A DNA stretch of 64,000 bases from Metridium senile (lineage: Eukaryota; Cnidaria; Anthozoa; Actiniaria; Metridiidae). Below are positions 36,506 to 47,760 of this stretch, piece after piece. Every line of letters begins with the position of its first letter. The stretch's first letter is position 1. Below the pieces are notes generated by a model. That model was not told the DNA's origin, did not search any database, and worked only from the letters and a program-made list of their open reading frames with translations. The DNA lies in assembly GCA_949775045.1 (NCBI GenBank), contig OX459100.1:19355268-19419267 (forward strand), in the 5' to 3' direction. Both the position numbers and the translations under genes were made by a program.

Positions 36506-37219
36506 GCTTACTTACTTACTAACCTACTTTTTCCATATGTATTTTTTCCTTCGCTCATTTTATTTCCCTTCTCTTTTATATATCTCCTCCATTCTTCCAA
36601 TTTACACTCTTCTCTAATTGCATTCCTTTTTCTGTTTCCTTCTTTCCTTTCGTCTTTTTCAGCCACTTTTTTCCTCTTCATTATCATATTCCAATGTTGG
36701 ATTTAACTTCATCCATGTTATTTTATTTATATTTTTTTGTCGTTCGATTCTCGAAGTTTAATTTCCTGTTTACCGATTCCTCCATATGTTGTGTAATTTA
36801 ATTTGCGATCTGTTAGTCTCAGTAGTACTTAATGTGTTTTGCTTTTAGTGCCGAAAACTCAAAACAACAGACTATGTGCCTCCTTTTGATCATTAAAGTA
36901 GGTAATCATTCGATTCAACTGAGCTAGCTGATCCAATCACATCAAATTTCAATAATTTCATTATTGGTCAAATATAAACATGTTAAACCAGTGTATCATT
37001 TAGATATCAAAACAAATGCGGTCGAAGATTACTGACAGACAGTTTTGGAATATAGCATCGCTCGATCGTTGCAGAAATAGCTTTTCAAAAACTAATGTAT
37101 CATTTAGACTTCGAAACTGATGCGATCGAAGATTACTGTTCTAGCATATTCAGGCAGACTTTATGACCAAATATTGCATAGTTCATTACAGAAATAAATG
37201 AATATATTTACTGTTTCAA
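36506..37219. other. unannotated sequence
   Basis: Pyrimidine-rich start, then single-copy AT-rich DNA. A partial duplication containing AAAC[AT]AATGCG(G/A)TCGAAGATTACTG is at about 37010 and 37115. Confidence 0.45.
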
Positions 37220-37615
37220 AAATCGTTGTCGCAGCCAAAGCTACAGTTCACACTCTAAAGCCTGCAAAGGATGTCGGTTATATGAACATATCTTGTTGAT
37301 TTAATTTGTTACAATTTATTACAAGAAATATTGTTTTATTATCTAGTACTGCAGCAACTTGTTATGGCATATAACACAAACACATACAACCAAAATATGC
37401 TATGAATAAATCGATAACAAGAGAAGAAATACCGACAACCTTTGCAGGCTTCAGAGTGAGGACTGTAGCTTTTACTGCGACTACGATTTTTAAAAGTGGT
37501 GAAGTCTGCAAAGGATGTCGGTATTTCTTCTCTTGTTATCGATTTTTATAGCATATTTTGGTTGTACATGTTTGTGTTATATGACCATAACAAGTTGTTG
37601 CGGTGGTAGACGATC
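37220..37615. mobile_element. composite foldback with alternating inverted modules
   Basis: The module with AATCGTTGTCGCAGCC and GCCTGCAAAGGATGTCGG at 37225..37278 is inverted at 37430..37492 (CCGACAACCTTTGCAGGC ... GACTACGATTTTT), and the piece from about 37370..37445 (ACAACCAAAATATGCTAT, ATCGATAACAAGAGAAGAAA) is inverted at 37503..37600. Two overlapping hairpins share one arm. Related modules lie at 8960..9235. Confidence 0.7.
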
Positions 37616-37900
37616 AAATAAATATAAAGGTCATACCAAGATAAAATGAATAGCTACTAAGAATAGTGAAACTAATCAAGCTGAGTAATTGCTATTATCT
37701 GAAGCCATAGGAGTGCTCGTTAGTTAAGGTAAATATTGCGATAAATAGATATCATTTTCATGTGTTTATCAATTATTGACTATTTTAAATTAGGTATAAC
37801 TACTTAAAACATTCGTTCTGTACATGTGAAGCCAACGAGTGCGAATTTAGAGGATTGTTGATACACGCCAACAAGGTAATTTCAAAAAATATCAAAATAT
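37616..37900. other. unannotated sequence
   Basis: Short AT-rich stretch with no supported feature. Confidence 0.4.
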
Positions 37901-37902
37901 CC

Positions 37903-38195
37903 TTTTACTCCGACGAAGGGCTAAAGCTCGAAACGTCAGTAAAGTTAAGTCAACATTTTTTACGTTGTTACAAATTTCACTATATTACCTATCGTTTATA
38001 TCAAACACCGACGCAGCCTATACTAGTTTACTCGCTAGTTTCTATTTCTATTTTTTACGGTGTTACAAATTTCATTCTATTACCTATCGTATATATCAAA
38101 CACTGACGCATGCTATACTAGTTTACTCGCTAGTTTCTATTTCTATTTTTTATGGTGTTACAAATTTCATTATATTACCTATCGTATATCAATCT
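37903..38195 (+). mobile_element. HTC dispersed element, copy H (two full core units and a truncated third)
   Basis: Begins CCTTTTACTCCGACGAAGGG, carries two full core units and breaks off in a third (CCTATCGTATATCAATC). The missing end indicates 3' truncation. Frames of 79-83 codons reading through are not genes. Confidence 0.8.
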
Positions 38196-38378
38196 ATTTC
38201 TTAAATGATAGCAATTTTCAAACTAGAAGACTCTTCTAGACGACGGACAAATAGTCTTATGACGGACAAGTCGTCTGGTGTTCAAGCCTCGTTGATTTCA
38301 ATCCCTAAAAGGTACGACTGTGCGATGTTCTTGGCAGCTAAGCTTAAGTTTAGTAACAAATCCAAGTACACATGATTC

Positions 38379-38526
38379 CCTTTTACTCCGACGAAGGGCT
38401 AAAGCTCGAAACGTCAGTAAAGTTAAGTCAACATTTTTTTACGTTGTTACAAATTTCATTATATTACCTATCGTTTATATCAAACACCGACGCAGCCTAT
38501 ACTAGTTTACTCGCTATTTTCTATTT
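38379..38526 (+). mobile_element. HTC dispersed element, copy I (minimal, one core unit), 7-bp target duplication
   Basis: The smallest complete copy: hairpin end, linker and one core unit, 148 bp. It is flanked by ATGATTC at 38372..38378 and 38527..38533. With copy G this supports insertion of a discrete element with a 7-8 bp duplication. Confidence 0.8.
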
Positions 38527-38533
38527 ATGATTC

Positions 38534-39045
38534 TTAGAGATAATACGGAATCAACTGAAGTAACGTATTGACTTTTGAGCCAGAACCCTAAAACGTAGGC
38601 AAAGGAAATATTTTCAACACTAAAAGGACCTCCGATTATCCTTAGCACTTGGACAAAGGGAGTACCCCCCAGGGTCCGTTCTCTAGAGTGAAAAAGTGCG
38701 ATGTACGTGTCAAACACGATGTACGTGGTTCGATTATGAATGTGTACTTGAACTAGCTCAGTTCTGAACGTATATATTTTATTTAGCAATATAGTTTAAT
38801 TTTTCCCCTCAGTATTTTTGGAGCCATTTTTCAATCAAGTTTGACAAGGTTTTTGTGACACGACTTCTGAAAGTCATCGCAACACAAAATGGCACTTGAG
38901 ATTGCAAGGCAGTCTGTCATATTTCGTCTCAAGGCAAATGATAAATGATAGTTTTATATTGGTCCTCAAAGCAGTTTTCAGACTAGATCTGAAATCATCG
39001 ATCATATTGTTTTTAACCGTGCGATAAATATTCACTGCATATCCG
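38534..39045. other. unannotated sequence
   Basis: No supported gene; reverse frames of 85 and 91 codons have no domain, start-context or splice support. Confidence 0.4.
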
Positions 39046-39048
39046 TTA

Positions 39049-39298
39049 AGGCCCGGGCAAATGGTTTCAACATTTGCTTCAACATCAGCTGTTCGATTTT
39101 GTTGAATGATAATGTTGAAACCGTTTGCCAACCCCTTTCAATATTGTTGAAACGTGTTACGTATTGGAAGGAATACTAAATGCGCATTGGTGTACTCAAC
39201 AATGTTGAACGGAGCACGGCAAAGGACTTCAACATTGTCATTCAACAAAATCGAACCGAATGTTGAAGCACATGTTGAAGCCGTTTGCCCGGGCCGCC
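39049..39298. mobile_element. MITE family 1, second copy (TTA flanks)
   Basis: Ends AGGCCCGGGCAAATGGTTTC and GAAGCCGTTTGCCCGGGCC match the MITE at 26950..27162. It is flanked by TTA (39046..39048 and 39299..39301), again a PIF/Harbinger-type site. It is longer in the centre than the first copy and less symmetric. Confidence 0.75.
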
Positions 39299-39374
39299 TT
39301 ATCAGTGAGAGTTAAGCCCTTGTCAGCGGCCATGTTTCTCAAGACATAATTTTATTAACAATCAACGTAATCTA

Positions 39375-40075
39375 AAGTGTGCTTATATAGCGCATTTCAC
39401 ATCGTCTCAATGCGCTTTACAATTAACTATCATTTACTATGTAATGTGTGCTTATATATAGCGCATTTCACATCGTCTCAATGCACTTTACAATAAACTA
39501 TCATTTACTATGTAATGTGTGCTTATATAGCGCATTTCACATCGTCTCAATGCGCTTTACAATTAACTATCATTTACTATGTAATGTGTGCTTATATGGC
39601 GCATTTCACATCGTCCCAATGCACTTTACAATTAACTATCATTTACTATGTAATGTGTGCTTATATGGCGCATTTCAGATCGTCTCAATGTGCTTTACAA
39701 TTAACTATCATTTACTATGCAATGTGTGCTTATATAGTGCATTCCACATCGTCCTGATGCGCTTTACAATTAACTATCATTTACTAGTATGCAATGTGTG
39801 CTTATATAGTGCATTCCACATCGTCTCAATGTGCTTTACAATTAACTATCATTTACTATGTAATGTGTGCTTATATAGCGCATTTCACATCGTCTCAATG
39901 TGCTTTACAATTAACTATCATTTATTATGTAATGTGTGCTTATATGGCGCATTTCACATCGTCTCAATGTGCTTTACAATTAACTATCATTTACTATGTA
40001 ATGTGTGCTTATATGGCGCATTTCACATCGTGTCAATGCGCTTTACAATTAACTATCATTTACTATGTAAATTGT
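39375..40075 (+). repeat. 69-bp minisatellite, inverted relative to the 14.5-kb array (10 units)
   Basis: Units contain GTGTGCTTATATAGCGCATT, TCACATCGTCTCAATGCGCT and TTACAATTAACTATCATTTA. A 240-codon frame stays open because 69 is a multiple of three; alternative frames are also open, so coding selection is not indicated. Confidence 0.9.
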
Positions 40076-40084
40076 CTGCCTGCC

Positions 40085-40192
40085 CGTCTGAGTATTTATT
40101 TATGACGTCATTAAGATGGCTGCCATCAGTATTCATCAATCTGTCTGTCCGTCTGAGTATCTATTTATGACGTCATCAACATGGCGGCCACT
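40085..40192 (+). promoter_or_regulatory. duplicated CRE plus YY1-like composite
   Basis: Two 65-bp units each carry a perfect CRE (TGACGTCA at 40103..40110 and 40168..40175) followed two bases later by a YY1-like site (AAGATGGCTGCC at 40113..40124; AACATGGCGGCC at 40178..40189). CREB/ATF and YY1 are known binders of these sequences. No gene start is identified beside them. Confidence 0.45.
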
Positions 40193-40424
40193 CATGGCGT
40201 AGTGTTCGTGAATAATGGTGTTGATTCTTCAGATCCTCTCTCCATGTGATTACTGCTCTATTATGATAAGTGCACAAAAGTTTCATTTGGAAACTGTTCT
40301 GGTCACGTACGCTTCTACACAGAATAAACAGCGTTCATTTAAAGAAAGGCTGCCTAGGCAAGGATTGAATGAAGCATTTGTGTTGGTAGATTAGAATAAA
40401 AATAGATTAATAAGTATTTTGGCA

Positions 40425-40475
40425 GTGGGATGCGTCGGCGTTTCTAAGGAAACAATTAGAGTTTAAAATAATCAC
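40425..40475 (+). repeat. single relic of the 70-bp family
   Basis: GTGGGATGCGTCGGCGTTTC followed by TAAGGAAACAATTAGAGT matches the 22-kb array unit. Confidence 0.55.
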
Positions 40476-40549
40476 TTCAGGTTTACATCGTTTAAACTGA
40501 AGAACACTATATACTTATGGTCATTTGTCCGAAGAATTGTATTCCTAAA

Positions 40550-41060
40550 CGTCAGTAAGTAACACTCGCTTTTTAACCATTTTTACAGTAAGTAACATTT
40601 TCTTTTACGGTGTATAAGTTACCATTTTTACAGTAAGTAACACTCTTTTTACGGTGTATAAGTTACCATTTTTACAGTGAGTAACACTCTCTTTTTACGG
40701 TGTATAAGTTACCATTTCTACAGTAACACTCTCTTTTATACGGTATGTACGTTACCATTTTTACAGTAAGTAACACTCTTTTTACGGTGTATAAGTTACC
40801 ATTTTTACAGTGAGTAACACTCTCTTTTTACGGTGTATAAGTTACCATTTCTACAGTAACACTCTCTTTTATACGGTATGTACGTTACCATTTTTACAGT
40901 AAGTAACACTCTCTTTTTTACGGTGTATAACTCACCATTTTTACAGTAAGTAACAATCTTTTTACGATGCATAAGTTCAGTAAATTTTTGCAGTAACACT
41001 CTCTTTTTACCGTGTATAAGTTACCAATTTTTACAGTAAGTAACACACTCTTTTAAAGGT
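40550..41060 (+). repeat. 46-bp minisatellite, locus 4 (about 11 units)
   Basis: The same consensus and orientation as the other three loci. A block of about 135 bp (three units, one with CTACAGTAACACTCTC) is duplicated at 40620..40760 and 40765..40910. Confidence 0.9.
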
Positions 41061-43265
41061 GTAAATTATACCATTTTTATAATGAATAACTCATTTTTGC
41101 GGTACAATTTTACTCTAGTCTTTTTGTGAGGTGAACGCCATTTCTTTATTAATATGGATTTCAATAATTTCAATACGTTTGCATTGCCAATTTACACTTC
41201 GCCCGCAATTAACATTTAAAACATCAACATTTTCAAAAGGATTTTGTTATGTTAATTGTGTTATTCTTTTACCGATGACAAGACCATGGTAGTCTGATCA
41301 TTTACAACAATTTACTTGAATGCTTCTTCCTTGCAAAAGAATCTACACAATTCCAGGTATATATGTTGGCTTTCTTCCTATTCCAGGATATATCTGATTT
41401 ACCAGGTAAAATCTGGACATCAATCTTTTTGTCAGATTGAAGTATTTTTGTACAAAGGATTGTTGAAAATGTACCGTTCTTGATTTCACAGTTTTGCAAA
41501 CATATTTCGGTTTAAAATACTGCAGTTTTTAGCATATGTTGAGTTCTATTTCATGGATATATTTAAGTCAATCGAAATCTATATTATGGCCGCCTTTGCG
41601 AAAACTGAAAATTATCATATTTGAAAAATCTGGAAACCCAATTATGCAGTTTTTCAAAATATTATTACCGTTCTATTTTCCTTTAAATGCAGCCAATTTT
41701 TTTGCAACAGTAGAGTGGTTAAAATGCAGATTTAATTTGTCGATCTTTGTTTTACTTTGAAACCCATAAAACTATTAATATAAACTATTTAGCATCTTAA
41801 TATGTTATAAAAGGTTTGTTTTATTTCTGTGTTTTTCAATATGGCTGCCTTTAGCGCGGATTTCTAGAGAGTCAAAACCGGACAGCTTATGATTCAATGG
41901 GAACTTTTCAATGTTAAATTGTCTTGCAACAAAGACAAAATAGAGATTTTAAATGGAGGTGTGACGGACGGTTTTAACAAAGTGAGAGGCGTCCTTAAAT
42001 CAGTTTGGAATAGAGTGAAATTAAGGATATTCAAAGCGTAAGATTTGAGTATTTTTTTTAGCTAGTTGTCATTAAAAAGTCATTATATTATAGCATTAAT
42101 GCAGCCTGTTTGAGCAGTCGAAGTCATTGAACGTTATAACCAATTAAAATTTGCTTAAAATAACATGTTGGCTCTAATTGAAATCTTTTTGATTCAATCT
42201 TTTAAATTTAATACAATATGTTTGCTTTGTTCAAATTCGTGTTCCTAGGATGGTTGTTGTTTATAATTTTGATTTGGCAATTAGTATGATAATTTCGCCC
42301 CTGGTGATATTTCGTTTTTTCTAATGGTATAACTATCTCTTTAAATCAATTTGGTCATTTACTTGTTTTCCAAACCAATTATTTTGGAAAATATCCTGGC
42401 CTAACGGTTTACTTAATTGATAAATGCTCATCATTAGGATGATTTATCGATGATTAAATCTCCAACTCATATCTTCTTTTCAATCTTAAAAACGCACACG
42501 AATTTCCCCTTTTGTCATATTCCAAAACAAACTTGCTTGAAAAGTGGTGTTGGATGTTTTGGCCATTTATTTTTATCGAAACTTTTATGATATATTTCTT
42601 TAAAAAGCTGTTTTTGTATTCTTTTAAAAAACCTTTCCCGAATTAGCTTCACTACTGATCATAAAACAATGGAATCTAGTCCAAGCTGGATTGGATAAAT
42701 CTATACATTCACTCCAGCCTTGGATCTATTGCTTAAATTTATGAACAGTGAAGAGAATCCAAGAAAGATATTTTTGGTTTTCTATACTATACTATACTAT
42801 ACTAGAAAATATAACTCTTTGCGTTCATTTTAATCGTTTGTTTTAGCCGCAGTCAATACTTAATAAGTTGCACGTCGGGTATTTTGGTTTCATGTAATCA
42901 AAAAAACACAAATACACAATATACCAACTTTATTCAATATAACAACTCTACTCAATATACTTAACCACGGATTGAACTATATTTGTAGACTTAAATCAAT
43001 GCGTTTTATTCCGACAATACTTCTTCTATTCACCGAAAGAAATGCTAAACTAGGATCCTATTAATTACTCATGCTTGCACATGATTATCTATTGCTATAG
43101 CAATATTGAGAACCTTCGCGCGTAACGCAACATGTAGAATAGAGGCTACGAATGAAAAATAACCATCACTCCCCATCGGGGCTCTTCGGTGACGTTCGCT
43201 CACACTCGCTACCACTACATTCAATATTTACAACATAAAACTCGATTCACAATGTGATTTGTTTC
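41061..43265. other. 2.2 kb without a supported gene
   Basis: AT-rich, mainly single-copy. It contains a short (ACTAT)n at 42785..42804 and isolated YY1-like words (ATGGCCGCC at 41586, ATGGCTGCC at 41842). Frames up to 74 codons are unsupported. Confidence 0.5.
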
Positions 43266-43267
43266 AG

Positions 43268-43950
43268 TACACGTAGCTCAACAACGTAGAATAGGGATCT
43301 TAAGCAAGCCAGCACACGTAGCTCAACAACAGAACAACGTAGAATAGGGACCTTAAGCAAGCCAGCACACGTAGCTCAACAACGTAGAATAGTGACCTTA
43401 AGCAAGCCAGTGCACGTAGCTCAACAACGTAGAATAGTGACCTTAAGCAAGCCAGCACACGTAGCTCAACAACGTAGAATAGTGACCTTAAGCAAGCCAG
43501 CGCATACGTAGCTCAACAACGTAGAATAGTGACCTTAAGCAAGCCAGCGTATATATACGTAGCTCAACAACGTACGTAAAATAGGGACCCTAAGCAAGCC
43601 CCAAGCGCACGTAGCTCAACAACGTAGAATAGGGACCTTAAGCAAGCCAGCGCATACGTAGCTCAACAACGTAGAATAGGGACCCTAAGCAAGCCAGCGC
43701 ACGTAGCTCAACAACGTAGAATAGGAACCTTAAGCAAGCAGCATGTAGCTCAACAACGTAGAATAGGGACCCTAAGCAAGCCAGCGTACGTAGCTCAACA
43801 ACTGTAGAATAGGGACCTAAAGCAAGCCCTAGCATGTAGCTCAACAACGTAGAATAGGGACCTTAAGCAAGCCAGCGCACGTAGCTCAACAATCACGTGG
43901 AATATAAGGACCTTAAGCAAGCCCTAACAAGTAGCTCAACAACCAGAAGC
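43268..43950 (+). repeat. 45-bp minisatellite, about 15 units
   Basis: Units contain ACGTAGCTCAACAACGTAGA, ATAGGGACCTTAAGCAAGCC and AGCGC, with small length changes (ATATAT, CCCTA). The reverse 69-codon frame is a repeat frame. Confidence 0.95.
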
Positions 43951-44639
43951 CAGTGCGAGCTATTCTAGCTTTGCTATTGTTCAGTAGTTAACGTTACGTG
44001 CAGCTCACTCTAGTTTTGCTCATACAAAGATAAGATAAAGACAGTTGTGGTTGACATAATAGTAACAAATCCTTTATGACATAAGTAGTGTTGGCATGAC
44101 GCATTAAATCCTTTATTTGTTGGTCACAATAACATGCCGTATCTATAGCTATCAAATTTGAATTACCATCGTTAAAGGTCAAGAGAACCTGGAATACCAA
44201 TGTCAAATAACATATCAAATGTTTTGGAGATCCCTTGTACAAAACTACGTACTTTCTGGAAAATATTGATACTTTTAATCTGAAGGTCTAGTTTACCACC
44301 TGGCTTTACTACCTGGCTTGTAAAAGTTCCGTTTTAAATTCGTGTAGATTCGTGTAATTTTTGTGGGGAAAACTTGACCCTAATTTTCTACAAAGTATGA
44401 TAGGTCTGATAGGAACTCTCCAGATATTTTCTGGACATAATTACGTAGTTTGCGCAATATGTTTCAAGTATTGCCTGGACAAAAAAGTGCTTTCTGTATA
44501 ATTAACATTGAGCGGCTTTTTCTCCGTCAAAGAATACGTCACCTTGACTTGCGTTAGCGAAGTTTTCCAGTAATTTCTGGACATATTAATTAACGTAGTT
44601 AGTGGAATTCATTAACCATTTGTGAGGGTCAATGCCGCC
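43951..44639. other. unannotated sequence with diverged TTTCTGGA repeats
   Basis: Words such as TTTTCTGGACATAATTACGT recur loosely at about 44250, 44430 and 44570, perhaps an old tandem repeat. No gene supported. Confidence 0.4.
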
Positions 44640-44772
44640 ATGTTTAGCGGAGATAGTGACTTCGATAGTGACACAATTCAAGACCATTCAAGTAATAAGT
44701 ATACATCTACATCGCAAGCACATTTGTTAACTGTGACGTTGCACGATGGACTAGTGTCCTACGACAAGCAAA
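44640..44772 (+). CDS. candidate first coding exon, unknown protein
   Basis: An ATG in strong context (GCCGCC before it) opens a 44-codon frame that ends exactly at a consensus splice donor, CAAA then GTAAGT at 44773. The predicted start of the protein is acidic and Ser/Asp/Thr-rich (MFSGDSDFDSD) without a signal peptide or membrane segment. The exon would end in phase 1. It does not join in frame to the acceptor before the GPCR at 50787 (a stop follows at once), so that pairing is excluded as coding. No downstream exon was identified; the next 4.5 kb is mostly tandem repeat. The start also forms an inverted YY1-like site. The family is not recognised. Confidence 0.35.
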
Positions 44773-45059
44773 GTAAGTTTGGATTCATTATCCTGTAGCT
44801 CATTTCCGTCTTTCTTATTTATTTAAAAATATATTTGCGTGAGCTTGATCATGCACTCATTTTGTGAACAATTGATGTATATTTTGATAAAATTATAAAA
44901 AATATTTGGCATATAGATTTCTAATGCTTTTAAATAACCGTCTTTTATAGTGGTTTGGTAATTTTTTAATGAGGCTTTCCAATCAGTAAAATTAGAATTT
45001 AGCGTAATTTGTTTATAGTTTTATTCGTGAATGGCATCGTTGACTGAACCATCCAGAAT

Positions 45060-45165
45060 AGAAATATATAACAAAATAAATAGATAAATAAATAGATAAA
45101 TAAATAGATAAATAAATAGATAAATAAATAGATAGATAAATAAATAAATAAAATAGATAATTTGA
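45060..45165 (-). repeat. (TAAA/TAGA)n short array
   Basis: ATAAATAGATAAATAAATAG for about 95 bp, the same composition as the large array at 45436..47265, separated from it by HTC copy J. Confidence 0.9.
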
Positions 45166-45189
45166 TAAATAAATAATAGGTTATTAATA

Positions 45190-45435
45190 TATAATGAAAT
45201 TTGCAGCACCGTAAAAAAATATTAACTTTCTTGACGTTTCGAGCGTTAGCCCTTTGTTTATATCAAACACCGACGCAGCCTATACTAGTTTACTCGCTAG
45301 TTTCATTCTATTACCTATCGTTTATATCAAACACCGACGCAGCCTATACTAGTTTACTCGCTAGTTTCATTCTATTACCTATCGTTTATATCAAACACCG
45401 ACGCAGCCTATACTAGTTTACTCGCTAGTTTCCAT
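45190..45435 (+). mobile_element. HTC dispersed element, copy J, rearranged (inverted hairpin part, three short core units)
   Basis: A minus-oriented linker and hairpin half (45193..45254, ending GCGTTAGCCCTTTG) is joined directly to three plus-oriented core units of about 69 bp (TATCAAACACCGACGCAGCC at 45260, 45329 and 45398). The element lies inside TAAA/TAGA repeat. The head-to-head junction shows inversion within an element, and the short exact unit again approximates 69-70 bp. Confidence 0.75.
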
Positions 45436-47265
45436 TGATAAATAAATAGATAAGTAAATACACAGATAAATATACAAATAAATAAATAAGTATATAGATA
45501 AATAAATAAGTATATAGATAAATAAATAAATAAATAAGTATATAGATAAATAAATAAATAAATAAGTATATAGATAAATAGATAAACAAGTATATAGATA
45601 AATAAATAAATAAATAAGTATATAGATAAATAAATAAATAAATAAGTATATAGATAAATAAATAAATAAATAAGTATATAGATAAATAAATAAATAAATA
45701 AGTATATAGATAAATAAATAAATAAGTATATAGATAAATAGATAAACAAGTATATAGATAAATAAATAAATAAATAAGTATATAGATAAATAAATAAATA
45801 AATAAGTATATAGATAAATAAATAAATAAGTATATAGATAAATAGATAAACAAGTATATAGATAAATAAATAAGTATATAGATAAATAAATAAGTATATA
45901 GATAAATAAATAAATAAATAAGTATATAGATAAATAAATAAATAAATAAGTATATAGATAAATAAATAAATAAGTATATAGATAAATAAATAAATAAATA
46001 AGTATATAGATAAATAAATAAATAAATAAGTATATAGATAAATAAATAAATAAATAAGTATATAGATAAATAAATAAATAAATAAGTATATAGATAAATA
46101 AATAAATAAACAAGTATATAGATAAATAAATAAATAAACAAATGTATAAATAAATAAATAAGTATATAGATAAATAAGTATATAGATAAATAAATAAATA
46201 AATAAGTATATAGATAAATAAATAAATAAACAAGTATATAGATAAATAAATAAATAAATAAGTATATAGATAAATAAATAAATAAACAAGTATATAGATA
46301 AATAAATAAATAAACAAATAAGTATATAGATAAATAAATAAATAAATAAGTATATAGATAAATAAATAAATAAATAAGTATATAGATAAATAAATAAATA
46401 AATAAGTATATAGATAAATAAATAAATAAACAAGTATATAGATAAATAAATAAATAAACAAATGTATAAATAAATAAATAAGTATATAGATAAATAAGTA
46501 TATAGATAAATAAATAAATAAATAAGTATATAGATAAATAAATAAATAAATAAGTATATAGATAAATAAATAAATAAATAAGTATATAGATAAATAAATA
46601 AATAAACAAATGTATAAATAAATAAATAAGTATATAGATAAATAAGTATATAGATAAATAAATAAATAAATAAGTATATAGATAAATAAATAAATAAACA
46701 AGTATATAGATAAATAAATAAATAAACAAATGTATAAATAAATAAATAAGTATATAGATAAATAAATAAATAAATAAGTATATAGATAAATAAATAAATA
46801 AATAAATAAGTATATAGATAAATAAATAAATAAATAAGTATATAGATAAATAAATAAATAAACAAGTATATAGATAAATAAATAAATAAACAAATGTATA
46901 AATAAATAAATAAGTATATAGATAAATAAGTATATAGATAAATAAATAAATAAATAAGTATATAGATAAATAAATAAATAAACAAGTATATAGATAAATA
47001 AATAAATAAATAAGTATATAGATAAATAAATAAATAAACAAGTATATAGATAAATAAATAAATAAACAAATGTATAAATAAATAAATAAATAAGTATATA
47101 GATAAATAAGTATATAGATAAATAAATAAATAAATAAGTATATAGATAAATAAATAAATAAACAAATGTATAAATAAATAAATAAGTATATAGATAAATA
47201 AGTATATAGATAAATAAATAAATAAGTATATAGATAAATAAATAAATATATAAATAAATGAATAA
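45436..47265 (-). repeat. 1.8-kb TAAA/TAGA array with higher-order units
   Basis: Basic unit AAGTATATAGATAAATAAAT with 1-3 extra AAAT steps. Less regular variants (AAACAAGTATATAG, AACAAATGTATAAATAAA) recur in blocks of roughly 100-230 bp. Three overlapping frames of 491-629 codons, all Leu/Ile/Tyr/Phe, are open in different phases, which argues against any being a gene. Confidence 0.97.
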
Positions 47266-47760
47266 GTAATATAATCTTTTTACGCTGTTCAGTATCTACT
47301 GGGTCGTTTTGCATTTTGTACAGTTATAAAACCATTAGGTCATTAGGTATTGATACGGGGGGTTGCTGTATTCTTTCCAAAAAATATCGAATATAGCTCA
47401 AACCTTGAAAAAAGATATATCGTGCACAACAACAAAAAACTGAAAAAGATATCGTGCAAGGCTGAACAAAAAAACTGCACTTCCTCGAGGGAAACAATAT
47501 ATAATGTTGCATCCCTAAGCACCACACAATGAGTCTACATCATATATATCCTGAATGACGTACGACTATGACGTCAATCTCGTCCAATAGAAACAATAGA
47601 TGTGACGTCATGTGCGTGATACCAATGACATCATACCAACACGTTAACTGACCGGGGCAGCTTTATAGTACGGAAGGAATGCATTCGAATGATTTTAGAT
47701 TATTGATTATTTATTGATTATTGATTTTGAGGTGTTACGGACGATGAAATGATGATCATG
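47266..47760 (+). promoter_or_regulatory. paired perfect CREs with CCAAT box
   Basis: TGACGTCA occurs at 47569..47576 and 47603..47610, with a CCAAT box at 47584..47588 between them, an ATGACGTACG half site just upstream and ATGACATCA just downstream. Spacing of 34 bp puts the sites on about the same helical face. The nearest supported gene (the GPCR) begins 3.3 kb to the right, so the target is unknown. The rest of this stretch has no supported feature. Confidence 0.4.

Noticed and set aside
39448..40170. A 240-codon frame with a 23-residue repeat that could suggest a repeat protein
   Set aside because: The 69-bp unit is also open in a second phase, the related 14.5-kb array is open on the other strand in two phases, and the family includes a 47-bp non-triplet form.
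45408..47314. Three reverse-strand frames of 491 to 629 codons
   Set aside because: All lie in the TAAA/TAGA array, are open in different phases, and encode only Leu/Ile/Tyr/Phe/Thr repeats.
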